From contig JARZZO010000002.1 in assembly GCA_030544215.1 (NCBI GenBank), positions 25,481,395 to 25,545,394 on the forward strand: 64,000 nt of DNA, written 5' to 3'. Position numbers and translations under genes: made by a program. Below the pieces are notes generated by a model. That model was not told the origin of the DNA and made no database searches. It worked only from the letters and a program-made list of their open reading frames with translations. Positions within the stretch are counted from its first letter, which is position 1. Each line of letters opens with the position of its first letter. Source of the stretch: Zantedeschia hybrid cultivar. Its lineage: Eukaryota; Streptophyta; Magnoliopsida; Alismatales; Araceae. This document shows positions 48,666 to 59,500 of the stretch, piece by piece.

Positions 48666-48731
48666 CCCACTTTGTTTGCCGGATAAGACGGAATAAGGCC
48701 CACTTATTCTCGGAATAAGCCTAATACTAAT

Positions 48732-49500
48732 TTGTTACAAGGAATGGCGTATTCGTCTTTATTCTCCAGTTGCAGCCGAATTAGGCGAATACGCCATTCT
48801 GGCCCAGCCCCTGGAATTGCTAATTCGCCCTACTTTTCTCAGGGGTATGTATACGACAAAACCCCATCGTCGTTCGAGCCATGCGAAAGCCAACTCCTTC
48901 CCTCGCCTGTGTCCTCCGCCCCGGCGAAATCCCGTGCCGTGCGATTCCTCGCCCTTCCCTGCGTCCTTTGCACATGGTCGCCGACTGCACAGCCTGGCCT
49001 TGACGACGCTGCCCATCATCCACTAGTTTCTATGCACATTCTGGCTTTGACCGAACGAGTTCTTGCTTCCTTGCCCTACCTCACGATGCCGATTTCACCG
49101 TCCTCCCAGTGATGTTTCCCATCTGCCAGTAGGGTTTCCTCAGCTTTTCCTCTTCCCAAGGCTTCTGCAACCTATCCATCCCCTTTCGCAATGTTCGTTC
49201 CCATCCGCCATTGAAGTCTTTTCTATGCTCTTCCTCCCATAAATGGATGGAGGAGGGTGGTAACGAAGGCAGTGATGCTTCCGTTCGTGGGTAGGCGCTC
49301 CACTGTGGAAGGTGCGGGGGAAGATTTTGTGGCCTCTACGATTTCTTCTTCTTCTTCAAACGAGAAGCCTTCACCAGCGGCCATCATCTCTTGGATTCAC
49401 CGGTTTTCACTTCAATACCTTCTTCTCCTCCTCATGTGTCTCTATTCGTTTTTTTTTCTATTCACATCATGAGATTGCTCATCTTATTTTGATCATGGTA
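48732..49500 (+). other. GC-rich 5' segment of the Harbinger insertion
   Basis: This patch near the left end is less AT-rich than its surroundings. Its overlapping frames on both strands, up to 126 residues, have no recognisable domain. It resembles a transcribed 5' leader, possibly joined by introns to the ORF1 start at 52,465. I see no coding function. Confidence 0.35.
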
Positions 49501-51311
49501 ACATGATGTATGTCATTGCTGGCTGCTCCTTTTCTGTCACTTTTCTTAGGCATATTCAGGTTGCATTTGGTCATACAGTGGGAGAAAATCTGATTCAGTA
49601 TTGGTTAATTTAAAAAAAACAGCAGACAACAGAAAAATGGATGCTTAAAACCCCCCTTTCGACCAGATCTGCCTGGATCCCCCTGTATCGGGCGATTCAC
49701 CCAATCTGGATTGGGCGATTCTACCGGTTTTTGTCCGATACGGGATGATCCAGGCCAATTCCGGCCTATTTTATTTCTCTTTTTATTTTTTTTGGGGTAT
49801 TTTACCCCCTAGAATTTGATGGGCTAGTGCCGATCCTGATTCAAATTCTGCATTCTATGATCTTCCTGGAACATATTTGATAATGAATCATAACTATTAT
49901 CATGCTGAGGAACAATTTTTGCAATTGTATCGATTCCTGCGATTACATGAATCCCGTACATTGTAGGCATGAATCCCGTACAATTTGCTGCATCTGTTGA
50001 TGTCCACCTAAATTTGTGTTGTCTTGTGCGTATATGCTTCTGCCATTACCTTGTGTTGTAGCATCTTTTTAGTGTTTCTGCTGTGTTTTCTTGTTTCCAT
50101 CAGACCTCGTTAATTAGATGGTGAATTTGGTAAAATGCTAATATGCTCCGCTACTCAGGCCAGGTTTCTTACGGTTCCCAGACATCATATCTCCAATGAA
50201 GGATTTGCTTATGTTTGCTTTTAGAAGTCTGCCTCTTGAACCTGCTTGATGTTCTCTGTATCCTATTATGCAGTACATGATCTTTTTATTTTTTTCCTTT
50301 TCTTTCTTGCCCAGCTTGTGTTAGCAATGATGAAGGCCGTCTATCTTGCTGGAAAACCATGTCTAGGACTATGTTGATAAATATCATTTCCACTACATTA
50401 ACCTGTTATTCATTAGGCAAGTGTGAACATAAGCACACACAAATTTGGCAGTAAAATTCTATTATTAACATTAGCAAGTATCTGTTTGTTGAAGATTACT
50501 AAACTACAGTCCTGGTCCAATCCCAAGCTTAGCCACCTTTGCAGAAAGGCAGCAGCTACTCTTAGCCATTTCTTGATCTTTGGAATTTCCTGATGCACCA
50601 GGGGTGGTTCAAAAGCTTCTTGGCAATCCAAACTTCTTACTGTTAGTAAACTGAACTGCCCACCTAAAACTCAAGTTAGCAGGCAGAGGCCCAAAACTAA
50701 CATAGGCATGGAGTGATTCCCAACTAACATAGGATTGAATGACTTTTGTTCACCTCTTATGATGAACACAACTGATGCCATATAGGAAATGCGCCCCCCC
50801 CCCAAAACTGTTTAACAGGGGAAATCCAGTGAGCAAACCAGCTCTGATCCATTTCGGTGGTCCAACCCACCAACTCAAAACTCAAAACTAATATAATATA
50901 TAGGCATGGAGTGGCTATTGAATACTCAGTATGGGATTAAACTGCTTTTGCCAGCCAATGGGAATGGACCAACCTGGCATATAACTAGCATATAAAGCAT
51001 ATTCACAAATACGAACAAGATTAAAAAAGTGCCAACAAATGGACCAACCCGGCAACATATTCTAGGGAATGTCCTCCAAGATGTTAGACCTACTCACCCT
51101 ATGCTCCCTATACACGTCGGTGACTTCCTCCCAAATCCAGTCAGTTTTCTCCAGATAATTTTTATGCACTTGCTCAACTTGAATAACCACCCAGAGCCAC
51201 TTCCCCACTGCACTTCGAAATAACATGGGATGGACTTTCTCTTTTCCACTTCAACCAGCAGCCTTGCAAATCTGAAGTCCTCTCAGTTTCTAGTCTTCTT
51301 ATCAGCTCTTG
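49501..51311. other. Non-coding part of the Harbinger insertion
   Basis: No recognisable gene. It lies between the GC-rich 5' segment and ORF1 and could be an intron of the 5' leader. Two related stretches with 'aggcatggagtg' occur near 50,705 and 50,904. Confidence 0.4.
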
Positions 51312-51669
51312 GGGGGTGTTTGCATTCTCAACATTTCCTTGGAAAGTAAAGAATCAAGGAAGTATTTTTCCAGGAAACAAAAACACATGTTTGCAAATCT
51401 CATAGGAAAATATATGGGAAATAAAAAGTGAAGAGAAGATCCAATGTGGGAAGAGGGAGAGAGAGATGCAAAAGCAGAAATTGAATCACGGGAAATATTT
51501 CCCCATGGGAGGGGGTGGGGAAATACTTCTCGGGGAAAAGGAGAATATTCTAGGAATATGGGAATGGGAAGTATTTCCCCAACTAACTTTTGCTTGCGTT
51601 TGCAAAACATATGAAAGTTAGTTGGGCAATATACTTTCCAGGGAAATTTTAGCAAATGCAAACACCGCC
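51312..51669. mobile_element. Tourist-like MITE
   Basis: The left end GGGGGTGTTTGCATT and the right end (opposite strand) GGCGGTGTTTGCATT are inverted repeats. TTG precedes and TTA follows, close to a TTA duplication. The 142-residue minus-strand frame that covers it is a by-product. Confidence 0.6.
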
Positions 51670-52464
51670 TTACTTCTCCAAAGGAAAAAACCATAACCCT
51701 AGAGATTCCCATTCCCATGGGTGAAACCAAATGCTAGATAAATGGCACCCCAAAGAGCCATCTTCATCTAAAACAACAGTACTGAACCTGTCACTACAAG
51801 CATATGGCTTCACGATTGTGTCCTCCACTAGGGCTGTAAACGGATCCGGATATTATCCGGATCCGCTCTGGATTCATATCCGAATCTGTGGACATTAATC
51901 TAAAATTGATATCTGGCAAATCATAAGTGGGTATCCGTTTATGATCCAGATCATAAACGGAGCGGTTATAGAAATCCCTTATCCGCTCTGTCGGATATTC
52001 ACTCCACATAGAGAGTGAATCATGGCCGTTAGATCTAAGATTCAGTGGTACATATATACTCCATTTAGGATATTTCGGATTGTAGCTATCTATATATAGA
52101 CAAAATAAGGCTTATGATAGCTATCTTTTAGAAAGTACCACTTCTTTGCTTTTTAACAAGTCTTTCTCAGACTGTTGAGTTTCTATATTCCGTGAACTAA
52201 AATCTGTGGAAAATCCCTCATGATGTCCATTATAACTCTGGTGGGCTGTTTGACCAGACCTAATGCTTTGAGAACAAATGGTAGAGGAGGAACTTTATGC
52301 TGATCTGTGGAGGCCATCATTCATAAGATGCCGGTTCCTTCTCTATTATGCCATTTATCTTGACAGTTCTTGTTCTTTACACTTTAATATCAATTTAGTG
52401 CGCAATTTATTCACTTGTTGTGTTCTTTCTTATCATTAGGAAGTGCACAAAGCGCAAACATAAG
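51670..52464. other. Non-coding DNA before Harbinger ORF1
   Basis: A stretch at about 51,830-52,010, beginning 'agggctgtaaacggatccgg', has several 'atccgg' inversions and resembles a MITE fragment, but its right end was not found. No gene is seen. Confidence 0.4.
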
Positions 52465-53952
52465 ATGTCCACCTCTGGTAAGTCTATGTTTATTTGTCAT
52501 TTTATTTTATTTTTATAATGTTAAATTTCATCTACTTTTCTTTCATTACTTTTGTTATTATATTTTATTCATTATAGTCATTAGTCTAAAATTTTTCTTC
52601 CTCCATTGTGATTGAATGCCCTTCTGTATTTAAAGGAAACAAAGGTAAACGTCCAGCCAGAATTGGTGGAACTGGTAGGATCCGTGCCCCGAACTGGACC
52701 AACCAACAAGATAGAATCCTCATTCACCTTCTCATGGAACAATATGAGAAGGGAAATCATGTTGAGGGTACCTTTAAAACGCAAGTTTGGCACCAGATCG
52801 CACCCAGCTTCAATGCTGCAACGCATCTTAATTACAACAAGGATCATTTGCAAAATCGATGGAAAGTCATAAAAGGGATCTATGTGAAACTTTCAGCGCT
52901 ATTTAAAAGGACTGGTTGGGGTTGGGATGACGAAGCACAAATGCCTGTGCCAGGAACAGAATCATGGGAGGAAGCCATTGAAGTAAGATCATGTTAACAT
53001 TATAATAATTAATTTTTCGTATTGCTATTCAGTAAAAACTAAAGTTAATGACTACCCTCGATTTTTCAGGCAAATAGTGACTTTCGTATATTAAAAGGCA
53101 AAACCTTTGAGTTCCTAAGAGAGATGGATTATATGAGAGCTAGTAGCACGGCAAATGGGGAAGATGCAGAAGGGTCTATGAATGCGTCTGAATATCTGAA
53201 TAGACGCCGACGATTGAATCGCAACATTCCGTCACACGCCATCACACCCTCAACCTGTCCCACAACCAATGCAGGCCCCACTACCCTCTGTGCAGGTCAA
53301 TGAAGACTATGTCCAAGGTCATATAGCCATTGGTGATTACGTTAATGCCCTTACGTATGCATCACTACCACCAAATTATGACTTTGACATTGGTTATGAC
53401 AATGCTGGTTCCATAACAGGTGACGATCAAATGTCCATATCACAGCAAGTTCATGCCTCTTCCTACGGTGGATATGAGCAACACTATACTGGCGGTTGTA
53501 TCGCACCCCAATCTCATAACTCCGCTCAGACTCCTTCCCCTACGTTAGGTTCGCCGGCACGTAGGGTCAATGAAGAGGAGGTGATTTCTCCTAAAAAAAA
53601 CGAAGGATCGTCCTCAAAGCGTCGGGGCAAAAGATGCATTGGGGATGAAGCAGTGCTTTCCTTCTCGACGGCATTGCGTGAGCGCACTGAAGTTCTTAGA
53701 GAGTTGCATGCAGATCGGGCTTCATCTAGGTGTTCCAGCGGAGGTACCAATGTGTCCGATACACCAGCGGCTGTAGAAGAAAGGATCCCGACGGTGAAGG
53801 AGTGTATGGACGACCTACGCTGTGTTCCGAACATGCCGCGTAATTTGTATTTCAAGGCCGTGAACCTCTTCGGTACAGCGGCCATTCGGTCGGTTTACAT
53901 GGCTCTACCGGAGGAGGAGAAGCTGGATTGGGTTATTGCCTGGACTACTTGA
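52465..53952 (+). pseudogene. Harbinger ORF1, Myb/SANT-like DNA-binding protein
   Basis: PIF/Harbinger elements carry a Myb/SANT-like ORF1 that binds DNA and helps bring the transposase to the element ends. The exons are 52465-52477 (ATG plus 13 nt in all), 52636-52982, and from 53,070. The first two join in frame as MSTSGNKGKRPARIGG. The Myb/SANT-like domain follows: APNWTNQQDRILIHLLMEQY, HLQNRWKVIKGIYVKL and GWGWDDEAQMPVPG. The frame from 53,070 runs through EYLNRRRRLNRN and then meets a stop near 53,299. The remaining part, in another frame to 53,952, is a Pro/Gln-rich stretch, a basic KRRGKRC block and a C-terminal MPRNLYFKAVNLFGTAAIRS. A one-base frame break near 53,220-53,240, or a missed intron, separates the two parts, so I call it probably broken. 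Confidence 0.7.
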
Positions 53953-54262
53953 GTTGACTTGCTGCCTGTCATCGTAATGTTGTCATCATATTTTATTTTC
54001 GTACTTGGAGATTCTACCATGTTATGTCTTCATTCTACTTGTTCCAGTTGCACTTGAACTTATGTATTATGTCCTTATCTTTTGTTGATCGTGCTCATTC
54101 ACTTTGTATTTGACTAATTAAGTAATCTATTTTCAACTGAAGTTAAATGAATGTTGTACTCCTTAGTAGTAGAATCATATGTGGTGAATTATATCGATGG
54201 TGGTAGTATAAATTGCAATTTGTATTCGTACAACACATGCAGGTGGATCATTTTAAGTAAGA
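53953..54262. other. Spacer between ORF1 and the hybrid-binding ORF
   Basis: AT-rich sequence with no open frame of note. A splice-acceptor-like 'acacatgcag' ends at 54,241, 21 bases before the next ATG. Confidence 0.5.
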
Positions 54263-54634
54263 ATGGGACGTTTTAAGTGTTACGTTGTCTGGGTTGGTCG
54301 TGATCCTGGTTTGTACCTGACTTGGGAAGAATGTTATGCCCAAGTCAATGGTTTTCCAGGAGCTCGATACAAAGGGTTCCACTCAATTGAAGATGGAGAG
54401 GCAGCACTGTATGCTGTTGTGGAGCAGCCCATACCGAGACCAAGAATCACCCGCGAAGAATATGCATTGGGCACTCCAAGTTGCGTACGAGCTTTGAGTG
54501 CTCCCCCTACATCACGCACGTCAACTGATTTCTCAGGGCAATATTGTCTAATAATAATCCTTTTGTTCGTAGTTGTCATGTTACTTTTGTTAATCTTGCT
54601 TGGTGTAATTTTGATGTCCTTCAGGGGCCGTTGA
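54263..54634 (+). CDS. Hybrid-binding (RNase H1 N-terminal) domain protein with tail anchor
   Basis: This 123-residue frame starts at a true ATG and ends at TGA. Residues about 5-52 match the RNase H1 N-terminal/viroplasmin fold, which binds RNA:DNA hybrids or dsRNA: CYVVWVGRDPGLYLTWEECY, QVNGFPGARYKGF and a following acidic-Ala helix. The family's Gly-Arg, Thr-Trp, Cys, Gln-Val, Phe and Lys-x-Phe positions are kept. A Pro/Arg linker follows (about 56-90). Residues about 94-119 are a very hydrophobic single membrane span, closed by a short basic end (RGR). There is no RNase H catalytic domain. It lies between ORF1 and the transposase on the same strand, so it appears to belong to the Harbinger element. 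The role is unknown; a tail-anchored nucleic-acid-binding protein is the simplest reading. Chance capture of a host exon is the alternative. Confidence 0.7.
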   Translation: MGRFKCYVVWVGRDPGLYLTWEECYAQVNGFPGARYKGFHSIEDGEAALYAVVEQPIPRPRITREEYALGTPSCVRALSAPPTSRTSTDFSGQYCLIIILLFVVVMLLLLILLGVILMSFRGR

Positions 54635-54759
54635 TGTATTTTAAAAGTCGTGTCTGATAAACTCCTTTGTTTGTTCTTCTAACATATCATGTCCTTTACT
54701 TTCTTGCAACTATGTACCCTGTTGAATTAGGATGACAATTAAGGGTGCTTTGTGTAGAC

Positions 54760-56027
54760 ATGAATGAATTGATAATGGAGTTCATTAATGAGGAGGACGA
54801 GATGATTCAAGACATCGAAGAAGTAATACTTGAAGCAATATCAGAGCAATATGCTCCGACTGTGCCTAGACGGAAGATGTTTACTTCGGCGCATACTGGT
54901 CATGTATGGATACAAGAGGTGCTACAAGGCCATGAACGGAGGGCCTATTGGGCCTTCAGGCTTAGCCCTAGCATGTTCAAGGCACTGAGGGACATACTAG
55001 TGGACATGGGCTTACTATTGGACTCACGACATGTCACTGCCTATGAGCAACTGGCAATATTCTTGCATGCTACTGGCCATGGTGTTGCTACTGGGGCATT
55101 GCGTGAGTATTTTCAACACTCTTCACAAACAATCAGCCATTATGTAAATCATGTTGCTATGGCATTGGCATCTCTTAAGACGGAGTTCATTCAACTTCCT
55201 TCTCATGTGAGTGAATGCCACCCTCATATCCGAGGGAAGAATTATTTCTATCCTTACTTCAAGGTACTCAATTTTCTTATTGCATTTCTCTTTCATTTGC
55301 CAATAAAACACATGTTTACTTCGTCTTATATTCTCATTATATTGTGTAGGATGCAATTGGGGCAATTGACGGGACGCATATAATAGCTCATATCCCACGA
55401 AAAGATCATGGTCGATTTCGTAACCGCAAGGGTTATATAAGCCAAAATGTTATGGGGGTAGTCTCTTTCGACCTGACTTTTCTATATGTTGGTGTTGGTT
55501 GGGAAGGCTCTGCAGCTGATATGAGAGTGTTGAAATGGGCATTAGATAATGGCGGTTTTCGAGTCCCTCGTGGCAAATATTATCTTGTCGACTCTGGGTA
55601 TGCAAACACACGTAGTTTCTTAGCTCCTTATCGCGGACAACGTTACCACATAGGCAGCTTTAGAGGTCGTGCTCGTCAATATACAAATAAAATGGAAAAG
55701 TTCAACCATAGACATGCACAACTTCGGAATTGTGTAGAGCGTGTCTTCGGTGTGCTGAAGAATCGTTTTCAGATCTTAAGAGAGGGTTGTATGTACCCAT
55801 GGGCAACACAAAGAAAGATAGTGTTAGCATGTTGTGTTGTCCATAACTTCATTCGTCGAAGAGAGGGACATGATGTATACTTTAATATGGCAAATGAACG
55901 TGGACTTGCAGAGGATGATGGTGATACTGACTATCCCATTGACATTGGGCCTAGCCAAGCTGAGCTAGCTGTAGGAGACCATGTCAGGGAGGAAATTGCA
56001 GACCAACTTTGGGACGAGAATACTTAG
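54760..56027 (+). CDS. PIF/Harbinger DDE transposase
   Basis: Two exons, 54760-55263 and 55350-56027, join in phase 0 across an 86-bp GT-AG intron and give 393 residues. The first ATG in frame is at 54,760. An N-terminal helical region with FKALRDILVDMGLLLDS and TAYEQLAIFLHATGHG precedes the DDE_Tnp_4 (Harbinger) nuclease core. The catalytic residues are visible as D175 (GAIDGTH), D249 (YLVDSGYAN) and E298 (NCVERVFGVLKNRF). The protein ends in an acidic tail. Length and layout are normal for the family, and no stop or frame break is seen, so it may be active. It would cut and insert at TTA-like targets together with an ORF1 partner, which in this copy looks broken. Confidence 0.9.
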
Positions 56028-56988
56028 ATTTGTTGGATGTTTCTTTCCTTGCTCCACCACCAGTTATGTCCAACTTTAATTGTATTGTATTTCTAGTTGT
56101 TCAATATTTTTATTGCTACTCTTGAGGTTGATTGTATGGCATGTAACTTAATTCGTATTTGGACTTTGTTTATTTACATTTATGTACTAAAAATTGATGT
56201 TGCTTTATATTTTGGGTTAACTCCTTTTTCTGAGTCCATGTTATATATAGTGAAACACTATATGTGCGTGTGGTTGCGGTAGAGGTTGCATGAGCCTCGT
56301 GTGATTTCATGCTATTATGGAGGTTGCATGAGCCTCGTGTGATTTCATGCTATTTTGGAATGCTTCTTTCTTACACAGACACTCGGATAGCAGGAGGGCA
56401 TGATTCCAATTGTATATCGATTGCACGTTTGGGTAGTAGGAAGGCATACGTGCAACCCTACCGAAACATGTATTCGGATATTAGGACGACATGATTGCAG
56501 CCCTTTCTAAGTGTTGTAATGCATGGACAGTGATGAAGAAAGAAGCAGTGAGTCTATTGGTTGGATGGCTCTTAAGCAACCCCAATAGATGATGAAACTC
56601 CTTTTTCTGAGTCCATGTTATATTTCGTTTTCACTATATGTGCGTGTGGTTGTGGTAGAGGTTGCATGAGCCTCGTGTGATTTCATGCTATTATGGAGGT
56701 TGCATGAGCCTCGTGTGATTTCATGCTATTTTGGAAGGGTTTTTCAATATGCAGTCCAAATAATACATGCAAATTTGGTTCATCCCAAGCTTTCCCATAA
56801 CTTGAGAGAGTGGAAGGTGAAAAATGAAACAATCCCATCTAAAAGCTTTAATACACAGGGCAGCTTCCACAAATAGAGAAAATAAGTGAAATGAAAGAAT
56901 GTTTTCACCTGGGATGAGACATTTGGTTGCTCTTTGACTGCATTCTGCCGGACATCCAAAGATTGTGAGTAATAAGACCTTGCGGATT
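56028..56988. other. Transposase 3' flank with short repeats
   Basis: No further genes. It holds the paired 38-bp repeats and a single relative of the 143-bp repeat at about 56,510-56,620 ('attggttggatggctcttaa', 'gcaaccccaata'). Confidence 0.5.
56282..56732. repeat. 38-bp tandem pair, present twice
   Basis: A unit starting 'gaggttgcatgagcctcgtg' is repeated in tandem at 56,282 and 56,320, and again at 56,658 and about 56,696. The sequence before each pair ('tgcgtgtggttg') is also shared, so a larger block of about 375 bp was duplicated. Confidence 0.85.
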
Positions 56989-57417
56989 GCTTAGGGATGG
57001 TAAGTTATTCCGTTAACACAATCAAACATGTGTCTGGATTCTAGATCTCTGATGTAATGTTCAGTGTATCACAGTTATTGAAGTACTATGCACAAACTAT
57101 TAAAGTTATTGAGCCATCCAACTCAAAACCTTAAAAGTAGTTGTTTTAGGGATGGATGCCAGGATCTCTGACTGCACAGCTTAGGGATGGTAAGTTATTC
57201 CGTTAACACAATCAAACATGTGTCTGGATTCTAGATCTCTGATGTAATGTTCAGTGTATCACAGTTATTGAAGTACTATGCACAAACTATTAAAGTTATT
57301 GAGCCATCCAACTCAAAACCTTAAAAGTAGTTGTTTTAGGGATGGATGCCAGGATCTCTGACTGCACAGCTTAGGGATGGTAAGTTATTCCGTTAACACA
57401 ATCAAACATGTGTCTGA
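56989..57417. repeat. 190-bp tandem repeat, about 2.3 copies
   Basis: Units beginning 'gcttagggatggtaagttat' start at 56,989, 57,179 and 57,369. The first two are identical by eye and the third is cut short after 'catgtgtctg'. Confidence 0.9.
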
Positions 57418-57787
57418 TTTCAGCTTTCACTAACATACACATGTAAAAAGGTAACCAAAAAAAAAAAATCTATCATCCTGTATTGCCTTTTCATGGTCCC
57501 CTTATGTCTGTGATGCCTGAAGCTCTGTAGCATAAGGCTATGGCAGTGTACAATTTACTCAGAAACAACAAAGAACATTTTCTAGCAGAGGAGCAGTGCC
57601 CCCATGAGTTTCACCTTGTCAAAATGGTGATGATTAACCCTGTATGGGGTTTCTTGGCTGACAACAAGGCTAGCATCTCCCAGATTTTTGCCAGCTAGGT
57701 GGCCCATAAAATTGCACTGTAGAAATCTCATCACAGACAGGAGTTTCATGGCCTTTATTAAGGCAACCATCACTCAGTGGAGATAGG

Positions 57788-57820
<33 letters not shown>

Positions 57821-58209
57821 ATGTCTGGGAAGAAAAGGAACAATGTAGCCAATTGGAGAAGTAGATGATCTTTTCTTTGGATCTGAGATAAGAAGGGGGA
57901 GGACCAAAGGGATTTGTTACTATTGTGATGGTGACCCTTCTTGAGGACCTTTTGCTATCAATCCATTAATGACAACGAATCATGTTTATTTGTTACTATC
58001 GTAGGTCGTAATCCCGTTATTTGTACTCGTATTTGGTGGTTGTTTTCTTTGTATCTAAACTCAAGTTCGATGAATTTATTTTTCGCAGCTCAATATTAAG
58101 TTTACTGGTGATATAGTATTAGACGACTTCTTTATTTTTTTGTAATTTGTGTTTACAGGTATGGACAAGGCTAGTAACGCTTCTTTCTTAAACACACTCA
58201 GATAGGAGG
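57418..58209. other. Non-coding DNA with a long C run
   Basis: No gene is recognised. A run of 32 C's lies at 57,789-57,820; tracts like this are prone to length error in assemblies. Confidence 0.6.
57789..57820. repeat. Poly(C) tract of 32 bases
   Basis: An uninterrupted C run. It could be real or a polishing or assembly artefact. Confidence 0.9.
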
Positions 58210-58790
58210 CGTGGCATATTGTATGGGCAATGATGAAAAATAAGTATTATATGTATTGGTTGGATGGCTTTTAAGCAACCCCAATACGTGATGAAATTCT
58301 TGTTTTTGAGCCCACCCTTGGGATATTATGAAGGTATTTGCAGCCTTATATGAGTGTTATATTGTATGGGCAATGATGAAAAATAAGTATTATATGTATT
58401 GGTTGGATGGCTTTTAAGCAACCCCAATACGTGATGAAATTCTTGTTTTTGAGCCCACCCTTGGGATATTAGGAGGGTATTTGCAGCCTTATATGAGTGT
58501 TATAATGTATGGGCAATGATGAAAAATAAGTATTATATGTATTGGTTGGATGGCTTTTAAGCAACCCCAATACGTGATGAAATTCTTGTTTTTGAGCCCA
58601 CCCTTGAGATATTAGGAGGGTATTTGCAGTCTTATATGAGTGTTATAATGTATGGGCAATGATGAAAAATAAGTATTATATGTATTGGTTGGATGGCTTT
58701 TAAGTAACCCCAATACGTGATGAAATTCTTATTTTTGAGTCCACCCTTCGGATATTAGGAGTACATTTGCAGCCTTATATGTGTGAGCCT
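58210..58790. repeat. 143-bp tandem repeat, about four copies
   Basis: Units containing 'gtatgggcaatgatgaaaaa' start at 58,221, 58,364, 58,507 and 58,650. Each has 'tattggttggatggctttta' and 'gagcccacccttgggatatt'. Copies differ at a few positions. A diverged single copy lies near 56,510-56,620. Confidence 0.9.
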
Positions 58791-59500
58791 CGTTTGATTT
58801 CAGCCTTATATTCTTGTTTCAAGGTATCCCAATACTGGCCCACCCAAATAAAATTAAAAGGAAAGAAAACTATTTTGGTGGAATGTCCCCAATACGTCCA
58901 GAGTCCTTGCATCTTTTCTTGTACATGAGGAATGTCTCCTTCCTCACATGATTGTGCTATTTCCATTTATTTTAAATAAAGTGGTGGTGCAATTCACAAC
59001 TCTTTCTTTCAAGAGAAAGATACAACCTTCTCACTCTTTAAGAAATCTGAGTCGGACCAAGCTGGTATTTCGGCTGACCTTGATCTCTTCTATGAACCTC
59101 TTTTATTGTTTCCGTCTGGTGATTATTTTAGTAGTCTTGCAAATCAGATGAACCTGAATATGGTGACCAGATTTATTGTCACAAAGTTTGTCAAAGCTCA
59201 CTCAGGTTGATGTTCATTATACATGATGTACAAGATTATGCTCTCTACCTTTTCACTTTTAGTATGGGACTTTGGTCCCACCAAGCATACTTGAGAAAAA
59301 TGTATTTGGCCCAAGAATCAGGGATACAAACTCTAACCATGTATATATGTGATAAGTTCGGCATCTTTATTTTGTGAAGCTGTTCATGGTGGACCATCGT
59401 CCATTGTTTAATGTGGAAACATTCTTAGAAATAGTTGTTCTGAATTTGGCTAGATGTGTGGGACACAGGATAACATAGGCCATACTGCTCTTTATATTGA
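58791..59500. other. Non-coding part of the Harbinger insertion
   Basis: Short unrecognised frames only. Confidence 0.5.

Larger units (their letters stand above)
47074..48669 (-). mobile_element. L1-type LINE, 3' segment
   Basis: On the minus strand this is the end of an L1-type ORF2: the zf-RVT region, then an RNase H domain, then a 3' tail whose poly(A) appears as ten T's at 47,074-47,083. It is interrupted by a hAT-type MITE at 47,900-48,260. Its upstream edge at 48,669 abuts a 13.8-kb insertion; the preceding part of the same ORF lies at 62,504-63,540. Confidence 0.8.

Noticed and set aside
48759..49112. Overlapping 67- to 126-residue frames at the left end of the insertion
   Set aside because: Open on both strands in several frames with no domain; more likely a GC-richer leader than a protein.
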